Source: Paracoccus sp. TOH
GTDB taxonomy: Bacteria > Pseudomonadota > Alphaproteobacteria > Rhodobacterales > Rhodobacteraceae
Reading direction: 5' to 3'
Assembly: GCF_030388245.1 (NCBI RefSeq)
Contig: NZ_CP098361.1
Coordinates: 310,001 to 374,000 of the forward strand
DNA: 64,000 nt
Shown here: piece by piece, positions 1-11,351 of the stretch
Position numbering within the stretch: the first letter of the stretch is position 1
Layout: each line of letters begins with the position of its first letter
Notes under the pieces: generated by a model
Database searches by the model: none
Told to the model about the DNA's origin: nothing
The model's input: only the letters and a program-made list of their open reading frames with translations
Made by a program: the position numbers and the translations under genes

Positions 1-9
1 GAACCGCCT

Positions 10-1206
10 TCATCCGTCCAGCCGGAAGAACAGCGCCTTGAGATAGCCGGTCTCGGCCAGCTGCGGCAGCGTCGGATGGTCCGGCCCGGCCTGGCCGGTA
101 TGCAGAAGCTGCATCCGCCGCCCGCCCCGGCCGATGCCGCGGGCGCTGGCATTGCGGAAGGCGGTCAGGTCGGCGGCATGGCTGCAGGAACACAGGCCCA
201 GATAGCCGCCCGGCGCCACCAGCGGCGCCGCCAGCTTCGCCACCCGCTCATAGGCGCGCAAGCCCGCCTCCAGCGCCGGTTTCGAGGGCGCAAAGGCCGG
301 CGGGTCGCAAATCACCAGGTCAAACTGCGCGCCCTCGGCGGCCAGCGCCTCCATCTGCTCGAAGGCGTCGCCCTGGCGGGTGGTCAGCCGCGACTCGGCG
401 CCCATGGCGCGCGCACCGCCCCGCGCCAGGTCCAGCGCCGCGGCCGAGCCGTCGATGCAGATGGCCTGGGTCGCACCTGCCGCCAGCGCCGCCAGGCCGA
501 AGCCGCCGACATGCGAGAACACGTCCAGCACCCGCTGGCCGCGCGCCAGCCGCTGCGCGAAGGCGTGGTTGGGACGCTGGTCATAGAACAACCCGGTCTT
601 CTGCCCCTGCGTCAGATCGGCAAGGTAAATGGCGCCGTTCATCGGCACTTCGACAGGGCCGGAAACCGCGCCCGACAGCACCTCCATCCGCTCGGGCAGG
701 CCCTCGAGCCCGCGCACCCGGCCCTGGCCGTTCAGGATCACCGTCGAGACCCCGATCATCTGGCGCAGCGCCGCGGCGATCTCCTCGACCATGCGCTCGG
801 CCCAGGCGGCATTGGGCTGGAGCACCGCGGCATCGCCGAAACGGTCGATGATGGTGCCGGGCAGGCCGTCGGCCTCGGCATGGACCAGCCGGTAGAAGGG
901 CGCATCGAACAGCCGTTCGCGCAGCGCCAACGCCCGCTGCAATCGCGCGGCGATCCAGTCGTGGCCGATCCGCGCCTGCGGGTCGGGATCCATCATCCGG
1001 GCGATGATCTTCGATTCGGGATTCACCGTGACCAGGCCCAGCGGCCGGCGCTCGGCATCCTCGAGCAGCGCGAAGCTGCCTGCCGGGATGGCGCGGGTGC
1101 GCCGGTCGGTGACCAGCTCGTCGGCAAAGACCCAGGGAAAGCCGTGGCGGATCGCCTGCGGCTTGGATTTCGGGCGCAGTCGGATGATGGGCAGATCGGC
1201 GGTCAT
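10..1206 (-). CDS. Class I SAM-dependent rRNA methyltransferase, RlmI-like
   Basis: A 398-residue protein with an N-terminal PUA-type RNA-binding region (about residues 5-80) and a C-terminal Rossmann methyltransferase domain. Visible motifs are GQKTGLFYDQR near residue 205, the SAM loop VLDVFSHVGGFG near 230, DPPAF near 303 and a CSCS pair near 340 that supplies the catalytic cysteine in 5-methylcytosine RNA methyltransferases. RlmI methylates C1962 of 23S rRNA in E. coli; the exact target here is inferred. I chose the ATG at 1206 over a TTG five codons upstream because GAGG precedes it. It diverges from edd. Confidence 0.88.
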   Translation of the reverse strand: MTADLPIIRLRPKSKPQAIRHGFPWVFADELVTDRRTRAIPAGSFALLEDAERRPLGLVTVNPESKIIARMMDPDPQARIGHDWIAARLQRALALRERLFDAPFYRLVHAEADGLPGTIIDRFGDAAVLQPNAAWAERMVEEIAAALRQMIGVSTVILNGQGRVRGLEGLPERMEVLSGAVSGPVEVPMNGAIYLADLTQGQKTGLFYDQRPNHAFAQRLARGQRVLDVFSHVGGFGLAALAAGATQAICIDGSAAALDLARGGARAMGAESRLTTRQGDAFEQMEALAAEGAQFDLVICDPPAFAPSKPALEAGLRAYERVAKLAAPLVAPGGYLGLCSCSHAADLTAFRNASARGIGRGGRRMQLLHTGQAGPDHPTLPQLAETGYLKALFFRLDG

Positions 1207-1276
1207 GGCGGCCTCGTGCAAAACGCGGCAGGATTGCCACGACAGACGCCGGCGGGCAAGAGCGGGCCGGTTGCAA

Positions 1277-1290
1277 TGTTACCGCTAACA
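1277..1290. promoter_or_regulatory. Perfect-arm dyad TGTTACCGCTAACA, probable CceR-type operator of edd
   Basis: TGTTA and TAACA are exact inverted arms around CCGC. The site lies 31 bases before the edd ATG, between a possible -35 (TTGCAA, 1271-1276) and a weak -10 (ATACAT, 1293-1298), which is a repressor position. LacI-family sites with a central CG and the regulator CceR of Rhodobacter (represses Entner-Doudoroff genes) are established; assigning this dyad to CceR is inference. The regulator gene is not in the window. Confidence 0.6.
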
Positions 1291-1321
1291 GGATACATTG
1301 GCGCCAAAGGAGAAGCGAGCC

Positions 1322-3124
<1,803 letters not shown>

Positions 3125-3160
3125 ACCGCGGCCGGCCATTCCGATCCTCCGGAAGGGCGG

Positions 3161-3691
3161 TCAATGCTCGCAGCGCGTCGCGAGCATGTGACCCGCATCG
3201 GTCCCGGCGCCGTCCGCCTGCCCCGGCCATGGCGCGCCGGGCACGCGGCGCGGCAGGCGGATCACCTGCCCCATGCCCGCCGCCCCGGGCAGCATCTGGC
3301 GCAGCGGCCCGGCCTCCTCGGCCGGTTCGCGCAAGAACATCACGTTCAGGCAGACCTGCCCCTGATCGTCACGGATCGGGCAGATGCGGGCATCGACCCG
3401 GAACCGCCGGCGCGACCCGGCAAGCTGCGTCAGCCCGTGAATGCGCGAGTCGCAGCCCCCTGGCGCCTCCAGCACCTGCCGCAGCCGGATCGGCACCGTT
3501 TCCGACGGGTCCAGCAGCATGACGACCGACCGGCCGATCAGCTCTTGCCGGCGATAGCCGCTCATGTCGAGACAGGTCTGGTTCACCGCCACGATATGGC
3601 CGGCAAGATCAAGGATGAGCACCGCGCGATGCGTGCCCATGGCGCGCAGGGCCCATTCGAGGGGGAGGTCGAGCCGCCGGATTTCGGTCAT
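3161..3691 (-). CDS. Stand-alone PAS-domain protein
   Basis: A 176-residue protein made of one PAS fold (about residues 15-130: [20 protein letters not shown], then [13 protein letters not shown], then a PAC-like [16 protein letters not shown]) and a basic, proline-rich tail of about 45 residues. No kinase, GGDEF, EAL or DNA-binding domain is attached, so it must act on a partner or only bind a ligand. There is no LOV cysteine motif (GRNCRFLQ), so flavin photochemistry is unlikely. The ATG at 3691 has GGAG nine bases upstream; a TTG five codons earlier is less likely. Partner and signal are unknown. Confidence 0.75.
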   Translation of the reverse strand: MTEIRRLDLPLEWALRAMGTHRAVLILDLAGHIVAVNQTCLDMSGYRRQELIGRSVVMLLDPSETVPIRLRQVLEAPGGCDSRIHGLTQLAGSRRRFRVDARICPIRDDQGQVCLNVMFLREPAEEAGPLRQMLPGAAGMGQVIRLPRRVPGAPWPGQADGAGTDAGHMLATRCEH

Positions 3692-3767
3692 GCGGTACTC
3701 CTGCAAGGGGTTTCCGGCATGATTGCGGCAAGAGGCTAAGATTCCGTTAGCGCGCCAGGAATTTCTC

Positions 3768-4226
3768 TCACGCTTCGGTCGCCGGGCCGAAACGCTCGAT
3801 CATCCGCTTGCGGATCTGGTCGCGCACGGTGCGGTAAAACGCCAGCTTGGCCTCGCGCCCCTCGGCCAGGCCGCTGGGGTCCATGATCGGCCAGTATTCC
3901 ACGTCCAGATGCGAAACCCGTGTCAGTTCAAGAGCTTGCCTTTGGCTGGCCGGCGACAGCGCGATCACCAGATCGAAGCTGGTCAGATCATCGCCCCAGG
4001 CCTTCATTTCCTCGAAGGACCGCGAGCGGTGGGTGGACAGCTCGACGCCGATCTCCTTGCAGACGGCGATGGCGAAGCCGTCGATCTCCATGTCGTTCCT
4101 GACCCCCGCCGATTGCACATAGGCGGCGCGGCCGTAGAACTTCTTCATCATCCCCTCGGCCATGGGCGAACGGATGGCGTTGTGATCGCAGCAGAACAGC
4201 ACCGAATGGGGTATCGGTCCGGCCAC
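3768..4226 (-). CDS. Low-molecular-weight phosphatase family protein
   Basis: A 152-residue protein of the low-molecular-weight tyrosine phosphatase / arsenate reductase fold. The P-loop reads VLFCCDHNAIRSPMAEG, giving the canonical C-X5-R-S signature on the second cysteine, and WPIMDPSG near residue 115 carries the general-acid aspartate. It starts with GTG three bases after the UPF0262 stop codon and ends the murA-hisD run. Substrate is unknown: protein tyrosine phosphate or arsenate are both possible for this fold, and no ars genes are nearby. Confidence 0.8.
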   Translation of the reverse strand: MAGPIPHSVLFCCDHNAIRSPMAEGMMKKFYGRAAYVQSAGVRNDMEIDGFAIAVCKEIGVELSTHRSRSFEEMKAWGDDLTSFDLVIALSPASQRQALELTRVSHLDVEYWPIMDPSGLAEGREAKLAFYRTVRDQIRKRMIERFGPATEA

Positions 4227-4229
4227 GAA

Positions 4230-4718
4230 TCACCCCGGGATCAGGGCGCAGATCAGGGTGAACAGGCGCCGCGCGGTGTCGATATCGACCTCGGCCTTGC
4301 CTTCCAGCCGCTCCTGCAGGGTGCGGGCGCCCTCGTTGTGGATGCCGCGCCGGGCCATGTCGATGGCCTCGATCTGCGCCGGCGGCAGCCGCTTCACCGC
4401 GTCGAAATAGCTGGTGCAGATCTGGAAGTAATCCTTGACCGTCTGCCGGAACGGGCCCAGCGACAGGTGGAACTCGGCCACCTTGCCGCCGGATTCGGTG
4501 GCGATGTCGAAGACCAGCCGCTTTTCGCGCACCGCCAGGGCCAGCGCATAGGGGCCGGCGGGAACCTCTTGCCCGTCGCGGCCGGGCAGCACGAAGCTGT
4601 TATCCTCGAGCAGGTCGAAGACCGCGACGCGGCGCTCCTGCTCGATCTCGGGGGTGGCCGGCGGCAGCACGCTGTCGTCGATGTCGATTCGGCACAGCCG
4701 GTCCGTGGGCTGGCTCAT
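4230..4718 (-). CDS. UPF0262 family protein
   Basis: A 162-residue soluble protein of the uncharacterised UPF0262 family, restricted to alphaproteobacteria as far as I know. Typical segments are RLCRIDIDDSVLPPATPEIE at the N-terminus, FDLLEDNSF, and PAQIEAIDMARRGIHNEGA in the C-terminal half. Its ATG overlaps the hisD stop codon (ATGA at 4715-4718), so it is translationally coupled to histidine biosynthesis. No catalytic motif is visible and no function should be assigned. Confidence 0.9.
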   Translation of the reverse strand: MSQPTDRLCRIDIDDSVLPPATPEIEQERRVAVFDLLEDNSFVLPGRDGQEVPAGPYALALAVREKRLVFDIATESGGKVAEFHLSLGPFRQTVKDYFQICTSYFDAVKRLPPAQIEAIDMARRGIHNEGARTLQERLEGKAEVDIDTARRLFTLICALIPG

Positions 4719-6025
4719 GACTGCCCCCTGTTCAAGGCCGCCAGCCGCGCCGAGACCGAGCGGCCATGCGCCGACAGCCCTTCGGATTCGGCCAGCCTTA
4801 CCGCGGCCGGGCCGATCGCCCCCAGCGCCTCGGGCGAGAGCCGGGCCAGCGTGGTGCGCTTGAGAAAATCCATCACCGACAGGCCGGAGGAGAACCGCGC
4901 CGAGCGCGCCGTGGGCAGGACGTGATTCGGGCCGCTGACATAATCGCCCACCGCTTCGGGCGTCCAGCCGCCCAGGAAGACCGCCCCGGCATGACGGGTC
5001 TTTTCCGCCAGCGCCTCGGGGTCGTCCACGCAGAGCTCCAGGTGCTCGGGCGCCAGCCGGTCGGAAAGCGCCGCCGCCTCGTCGAGGTCGCGGGTCACGA
5101 TCACCGTGCCATAGTCGCGCCAGCTCGCCCCGGCCACCGCGGCGCGCGGCAGGGTCGGCAGGATGCGCTCGACCTCGGCCACCACGGCGCGGGCCAGGGC
5201 TTCGTCGGGGGTGATCAGGATCGACTGGGCATCGGCGTCATGCTCGGCCTGCGCCAGCAGATCCAGCGCCAGCCATTCCGGGTTCTGCGCGCCTGCGGCG
5301 ATGATCAGCACCTCGGAGGGACCGGCGATCATGTCGATGCCGACCCGGCCGAAGACCTGCCGCTTGGCCGCCGCGACATAAGCATTGCCCGGCCCGGTGA
5401 TCTTGTCCACCGGGCGGATGGTCCGGGTGCCATGGGCCAGCGCCGCGATGGCCTGCGCGCCGCCGATGCGATAGATCTCATCCACCCCGGCCAGTTCGGC
5501 CGCCAGCAGCACCAGCGGATTGACCACCCCGTCGGGGGTCGGCACGCAGATCACCAGCCGCTCGACCCCGGCGACCCGCGCCGGGATGGCGTTCATCAGC
5601 ACCGAGGAGGGATAGCTCGCCTGCCCGCCCGGCACATAGAGGCCGGCCGCCGAGACCGGGGTCCAGCGCCAGCCCAGGGTCGCACCCTCGGGATCGGTCC
5701 AGCCCAGGTCGTCGGGCATCTGCCGGGCGTGATAGGCGCGGATGCGGTTCGCAGCCATGGCCAGCGCGGCGCGGTCCTCGGCGGAAACCTTCGCGATCTC
5801 GGCGGCGATCTCGGCTTTCGAGAAGGCCAGGGTCTCGGGCGTCAGCACCAGACGGTCGAAGCGCTTGGTCAGCTCGACCAGGGCGGCATCCCCCCGGTCG
5901 CGCACATCGGCGATGATCGCCGCCACGGCATCGTTCACATCCGCCGCATCCTCGCGCTTCATGGACAGAAGCGCCGAAAAGCGTTCGGCAAAATCGGGTT
6001 GGGCGCTGGAAAGATGGATGGGCAT
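4715..6025 (-). CDS. hisD: Histidinol dehydrogenase
   Basis: A 436-residue Zn-dependent enzyme that oxidises L-histidinol twice with NAD to L-histidine, the last two steps of histidine synthesis. Seen are KITGPGNAYVAAAKRQVFG, IDMIAGPSEVLI, the catalytic region RLAPEHLELCVDDPE (Glu and His), and GPNHVLPTARSARFSSGLSV, which holds a conserved zinc-site histidine. The start at 6025 (MPIHLSSAQPDF) gives the usual family length; an upstream in-frame start at 6079 adds 18 unrelated residues. It lies between DUF2948 and UPF0262 on the same strand, about 200 bases downstream of the former, so it may have its own promoter. Confidence 0.97.
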   Translation of the reverse strand: MPIHLSSAQPDFAERFSALLSMKREDAADVNDAVAAIIADVRDRGDAALVELTKRFDRLVLTPETLAFSKAEIAAEIAKVSAEDRAALAMAANRIRAYHARQMPDDLGWTDPEGATLGWRWTPVSAAGLYVPGGQASYPSSVLMNAIPARVAGVERLVICVPTPDGVVNPLVLLAAELAGVDEIYRIGGAQAIAALAHGTRTIRPVDKITGPGNAYVAAAKRQVFGRVGIDMIAGPSEVLIIAAGAQNPEWLALDLLAQAEHDADAQSILITPDEALARAVVAEVERILPTLPRAAVAGASWRDYGTVIVTRDLDEAAALSDRLAPEHLELCVDDPEALAEKTRHAGAVFLGGWTPEAVGDYVSGPNHVLPTARSARFSSGLSVMDFLKRTTLARLSPEALGAIGPAAVRLAESEGLSAHGRSVSARLAALNRGQS

Positions 6026-6221
6026 GGCTCGGGCCTTCAATGACCCGCCCTTGTTAACGGCTCGGACCAAGGGGCTCAAGCGGCTATGGCGCGGCCGGGC
6101 CCGTCGATGCAGCGCGGGTTCGCGTCTTTGGGAAGCGGCGAAATCGCGCGTTCTCGGCGGCCTTCAAATGCTCATGCCATCTTGCGACCGGCGCCATGCC
6201 GGACCCGGAAGATCCGCCGGA

Positions 6222-6693
6222 TCAGTTCTCGGGATGCTGCGGCACGCGGCGCGAGGGGGCGACATAGGGCCGGGTCACGTCGCGCAGTTCGACATTCAGG
6301 CATTCCACCTCGATCGCCAGCGTGCCGTCGCCGGCGAATTCCAGCAGCAGGCGGCCGGTGCCGTCTTCGCCCGGCTGCCAGGTCAGCGCCAGCAGTTCCA
6401 GGATCAGGTCTTGGTCCTTGCGGTCGATGCCGTCGCTTTGCACCCGCCGCACGTCCGAGATCAGCAGCACCGACCGCACCCGCTCATAGGGGCGGCCGTC
6501 GCGGCGGGCGAACTCGGCATCCTCCCAGCGGAAACGGTTCAGCAGCAGCGCCAGCTGGCGATGGCGGCCGTCATAGGCGATCTCGGTCACCGGCAGGATG
6601 GCATCCTGCGCCAGGGCCGAGATCACCGTCAGGTCGTCGGCATCGCCGGCCAGCAGCGCCAGCGGTGCGGGATCGGCATCGGTGAAACGGGCG

Positions 6694-6701
<8 letters not shown>
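6222..6701 (-). CDS. DUF2948 family protein
   Basis: A 159-residue protein of unknown function. The N-terminal half contains [20 protein letters not shown] followed by [20 protein letters not shown] and FRWEDAE, which are the conserved DUF2948 segments. Its start overlaps the end of murA by eight bases (6694-6701), so it is co-transcribed with cell-wall synthesis. No signal peptide, membrane segment or catalytic motif is visible. The link to murA is a conserved neighbourhood in Rhodobacteraceae as I recall it; a role in peptidoglycan supply would be speculation. Confidence 0.88.
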
Positions 6702-7977
<1,276 letters not shown>

Positions 7978-8166
7978 CTAATCCTCGTTCCCGGGCGTCT
8001 GGCCGTTTGCCGGCATCTCTGGCCCGTGCTGCTCGTTCGTGCTGTCTTCCGCCGTCCCGGCCCGTGCGCGGCCCTGCGCCTTGCGCCGCGCAAGATTGGC
8101 CCGCAGCGCCGCCTTGAGCCGCGCTTCGCGTGTGTCTTGCCTGGGATCGCGGGGTGTTTTCACCAT
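7978..8166 (-). CDS. Small basic protein of unknown function upstream of murA
   Basis: A 62-residue protein (MVKTPRDPRQDTREARLKAA at the start). The first two thirds are strongly basic and predicted helical (ARLKAALRANLARRKAQGRA), the end is acidic and polar (NEQHGPEMPANGQTPGNED). The stop codon touches the murA ATG, which implies translational coupling. The frame stays open for about 900 more bases upstream, but that part runs antisense through tRNA-Thr and the TauE gene and is a shadow. Similar small proteins before murA occur in related genomes by my recollection. Function is unknown. Confidence 0.7.
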   Translation of the reverse strand: MVKTPRDPRQDTREARLKAALRANLARRKAQGRARAGTAEDSTNEQHGPEMPANGQTPGNED

Positions 8167-8310
8167 GTCTTCTGTTAGCGTCCTTGCCGGCTTGCGTCCA
8201 GCGGCGGCGCGGCCGGCCGGGCGGGATCGGCGGGGAATGGCGAAATGCATTTTTTCCGACTCTTCCCCCTTGCGCGCCCGCCGCAGTCGGTCTAAAGCCC
8301 CGCCCACGAT

Positions 8311-8385
<75 letters not shown>

Positions 8386-8409
8386 TTCCCCTGCTGACAT
8401 TTCCAGACC

Positions 8410-9189
8410 ATGTGCTGCGCTGGCCTCGACCCCTTCCATTTCTGGACCGCCATCGCGATCACGCTGTTTTCCGGCTTCGTGAAGGGCGCCATCGGCTTTG
8501 CCATGCCGATGATCATGCTGGCGGCGCTGGGATCCTTCCTGACCGCGCAGCAGGCGGTGGCGGCGGTGATCCTGCCGGTGCTGGTCACCAATATCCGCCA
8601 GGCGCTGCGCGGCGGCTGGCGCCCCGCCTGGCAGGCAAGCTGGGCCTATCGCTGGCATATCGGCATGGTCGTGCTGTTCATCCCGGTCAGCGCCGCCTTC
8701 GCCCCGCGGGTGCCGCAATGGCTGATGTATGCCATCATCGGCCTGCCGATCACCGTCTTCGCGCTGTGGCAGATCCTCGGCCGCAGCCTGGTCCTGCCGG
8801 TGCATCACCGCCGGCGCATGGAGATCGCCACCGGGGTCATCGGCGGGCTGATCGGCGGCGTCTCGGGCATCTGGGGGCCGCCGCTGCTGGTGCTGTTGCT
8901 GTCGCTGCACGCCCCCAAGACCGAACAGATGCGGGTGCAGGGGGTGGTGTTCTTCCTGGGCGCGGCGGTGCTGACCGTCTCGCATCTGCAATCGGGGCTG
9001 CTGAACGCCCGGACCCTGCCGCTTTCCGCCATCCTGGTGATCCCGGCCCTGATCGGCATGGGCTTGGGCTATCTGGCGCATGACCGGCTGGACGCGGCGC
9101 GGTTCCGGCGCTGGACGCTGATCCTGCTGGTGCTGACCGGCGCCAACCTGCTGCGCCGCGCGCTGGAGCTTGCGGGGCCGGCGGTGTAA
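8410..9189 (+). CDS. TauE/SafE family sulfite exporter-type permease
   Basis: A 259-residue integral membrane protein with about seven or eight hydrophobic segments. The family's duplicated glycine-rich motif is visible as FSGFVKGAIGFAMPMIML near residue 18 and GGLIGGVSGIWGPPLLVLLL near residue 145. Members export sulfite, sulfoacetate or related organic anions, or work in unknown transport. The gene starts 24 bases after tRNA-Thr and ends 27 bases before dapE. Nothing nearby concerns sulfur, so the substrate cannot be inferred. Confidence 0.85.
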   Translation: MCCAGLDPFHFWTAIAITLFSGFVKGAIGFAMPMIMLAALGSFLTAQQAVAAVILPVLVTNIRQALRGGWRPAWQASWAYRWHIGMVVLFIPVSAAFAPRVPQWLMYAIIGLPITVFALWQILGRSLVLPVHHRRRMEIATGVIGGLIGGVSGIWGPPLLVLLLSLHAPKTEQMRVQGVVFFLGAAVLTVSHLQSGLLNARTLPLSAILVIPALIGMGLGYLAHDRLDAARFRRWTLILLVLTGANLLRRALELAGPAV

Positions 9190-9216
9190 TCAGGGCCAAA
9201 AGCGAAAGGCCCGCCC

Positions 9217-10374
9217 ATGACGCAATCCGCCCCGATCCCCGATCCCGCGCAACTGACCGCAAGGCTGATCCGCTGCGCCTCGGTCACGCCCGAGGAAGGC
9301 GGCGCCTTGCAGCTTCTGGCAGAGGTGCTGGGCGCGGCGGGCTTCGAATGCCGCCGCGTCGACCGCGAGGGGGTGCCGAACCTGTTCGCGCGCTGGGGGG
9401 CGAAAGGCGCGCGGACCTTCGGCTTCAACGGCCATACCGACGTGGTGCCGCCCGGCGATCCGGCCAGTTGGACGCATCCGCCCTTTTCCGGGCACGAGGC
9501 CGGGGGCTGGATCTGGGGCCGCGGCGCCACCGACATGAAGTCCGGGGTCGCCGCCTTCGTCGCCGCCGCCATCGGCTTCGTGGCCGAGACGCCGCCGCCG
9601 GACGGCGCGGTGATCCTGGCCATCACCGGCGACGAGGAGGGCCCCGGCAAGCACGGCACCCGCGCGTTGCTGGACTGGATGGCAGCCGAGGGCGAGCGGA
9701 TGGATGTCTGCATCGTCGGCGAGCCCTCGAATCCCGACCGCATGGGCGAGATGATCAAGATCGGCCGCCGCGGCTCGATGACGCTGCGGATCGAGGCGCA
9801 TGGCGTCCAGGGCCACGCCGCCTATCCGCATCGCGCCCGCAACCCGATCCATGCGCTGGTGCGGCTGCTGAACGAACTGACCGAGGCGCCGCTGGACGAG
9901 GGGACCGAGCATTTCGACCCTTCGGGCCTGCAGGTCACGACGGTGGATTGCGGCAACCCGGCCTCGAACGTGATCCCGGAACGGGCGCGGGCGGTGGTGA
10001 ACATCCGCTTCAACGACACGCACAGCTCCGAAAGCCTCGACCGGATGATCCGTGCCCGCGCGGCGGCGGTTTCGGCCGAAACCAGGGTGGATTTCGCCAT
10101 CTCGACCGATGTGTCGGGCGAAAGCTTCCTGACCCGGCCCGGCCCCTTCGTCGATCTGGTCGCCAGCGTGGTGCGCGAGGAAACCGGGCTCGACCCGGCG
10201 CTGTCCACCTCGGGCGGCACCTCGGATGCGCGTTTCGTCAAGGATCATTGCCCGGTGCTTGAATTCGGGCTGGTGGGGCATTTCATGCATCAGGTGGACG
10301 AACGCGTACCGGCCGAGCAGGTGCGCCAGCTGGCCCGCATCTATCGCCGCATCCTGGAGCGTTACTTCGCATGA
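9217..10374 (+). CDS. dapE: Succinyl-diaminopimelate desuccinylase
   Basis: A 385-residue M20 metallohydrolase that releases succinate from N-succinyl-LL-diaminopimelate in the lysine/meso-DAP pathway. Di-zinc ligands and catalytic residues are in place: [11 protein letters not shown] (His73), [14 protein letters not shown] (Asp about 106), and [11 protein letters not shown] with the Glu pair near 141. The C-terminal [12 protein letters not shown] and [15 protein letters not shown] motifs separate DapE from ArgE. It overlaps the GNAT gene by ATGA. Together with murA it supplies peptidoglycan precursors. Confidence 0.96.
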   Translation: MTQSAPIPDPAQLTARLIRCASVTPEEGGALQLLAEVLGAAGFECRRVDREGVPNLFARWGAKGARTFGFNGHTDVVPPGDPASWTHPPFSGHEAGGWIWGRGATDMKSGVAAFVAAAIGFVAETPPPDGAVILAITGDEEGPGKHGTRALLDWMAAEGERMDVCIVGEPSNPDRMGEMIKIGRRGSMTLRIEAHGVQGHAAYPHRARNPIHALVRLLNELTEAPLDEGTEHFDPSGLQVTTVDCGNPASNVIPERARAVVNIRFNDTHSSESLDRMIRARAAAVSAETRVDFAISTDVSGESFLTRPGPFVDLVASVVREETGLDPALSTSGGTSDARFVKDHCPVLEFGLVGHFMHQVDERVPAEQVRQLARIYRRILERYFA

Positions 10375-10787
10375 TCGAGAAGACCACCGACCTCGACACC
10401 TGCCGCGCCATCCGCCGCGAGGTCTTCGTCGTCGAGCAGAACGTCCCCGAGGCCGAGGAATGGGACGGTCGCGACGGCGCGGCGATCCACCTGCTGGCCC
10501 GCGACGACAGCGGCGCGGCCATCGGCACCGCCCGCATCCTGATCCAGGGCGCGACCGGCAAGATCGGCCGCGTCGCGGTGCTGCAATCGGCCCGCGGCAC
10601 CGGGGCCGGCGCGGCGCTGATCCGCGCGGCGCTGGACGAGCTGCGCGCCCTGCCCGGCGTCACCCGCGCCAAGCTGGGCGCCCAGACCCATGCCATCGGC
10701 TTTTACCAGAAGCTGGGCTTCGCCGCCTACGGCCCGGAATATGACGATGCCGGCATCCCGCATCGCGACATGGCGCTGGAGCTTTGA
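10371..10787 (+). CDS. GNAT family N-acetyltransferase
   Basis: A 138-residue single-domain acetyltransferase. The acetyl-CoA binding signature appears as [20 protein letters not shown] (motif A, R-G-T-G-A-G), followed by [21 protein letters not shown] (motif B). This arrangement resembles ElaA/YjcF-type members. It overlaps dapE upstream and the membrane protein downstream by ATGA, so all three are read from one message. Substrate is unknown; a link to diaminopimelate is only positional. Confidence 0.88.
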   Translation: MIEKTTDLDTCRAIRREVFVVEQNVPEAEEWDGRDGAAIHLLARDDSGAAIGTARILIQGATGKIGRVAVLQSARGTGAGAALIRAALDELRALPGVTRAKLGAQTHAIGFYQKLGFAAYGPEYDDAGIPHRDMALEL

Positions 10788-11302
10788 TGATCCGCCCGGA
10801 ACTGGCCGAGAAGCTGCGCCCCTGGGCCGAGACCGGCGCCGCGCTGGTCGCGACCGGGTTCGGGCTGTGGCTGTTCTCGCTGGGCGGCTGGATCCTGTGG
10901 CCCATCGGCGCGGCGATCGCCGCGGCTTCGGCGCTCTGGGCACTGGATGCGCGGCGGCGGATGCGCTTCCGCCACGGCTCGCTCGGCCCCGGCATGGTCG
11001 AGCTGGACGAGGGCGCGATCCGCTACCTGTCGCCCAACCGGCTGCTGGGCGGCGAGATCGCGCTGCGCGAGCTGGCCGAGATCCGGCTGATGCGGCTGAA
11101 CGGCCGCCGGCACTGGCGGCTGAAAAGCGCCGATGGCCAGGCGCTGCTGATCCCGGTGGATGCGACGGGGGCCGAGCATCTGGCCGGCGCCTTCGCCACG
11201 CTGCCGGGGATCGAGATGGGGCGCCTTTCCGCGGCCCTGGCCCAGGCGGCGCCGACGATCCAGACCGTTTGGACGAGGCCGGCGCGCGCCCGCTTGACTT
11301 GA
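10784..11302 (+). CDS. Small membrane protein, function unknown
   Basis: A 172-residue protein. Residues about 20-55 form two closely spaced hydrophobic helices (ALVATGFGLWLFSLGGWILW, then IGAAIAAASALWAL) joined by a short turn; the remaining 115 residues are soluble and would face the cytosol, given the positive RRRMRFRHG after the second helix. I do not recognise the soluble part beyond a possible PH-like beta pattern (GAIRYLSPNRLLGGEIALRE). It is translationally coupled to the GNAT gene. Confidence 0.72.
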   Translation: MMIRPELAEKLRPWAETGAALVATGFGLWLFSLGGWILWPIGAAIAAASALWALDARRRMRFRHGSLGPGMVELDEGAIRYLSPNRLLGGEIALRELAEIRLMRLNGRRHWRLKSADGQALLIPVDATGAEHLAGAFATLPGIEMGRLSAALAQAAPTIQTVWTRPARARLT

Positions 11303-11351
11303 CGCGCCTCGCTTGCCACCTGTGGCACGCAAGGCAAACGAAAGGCCACCG

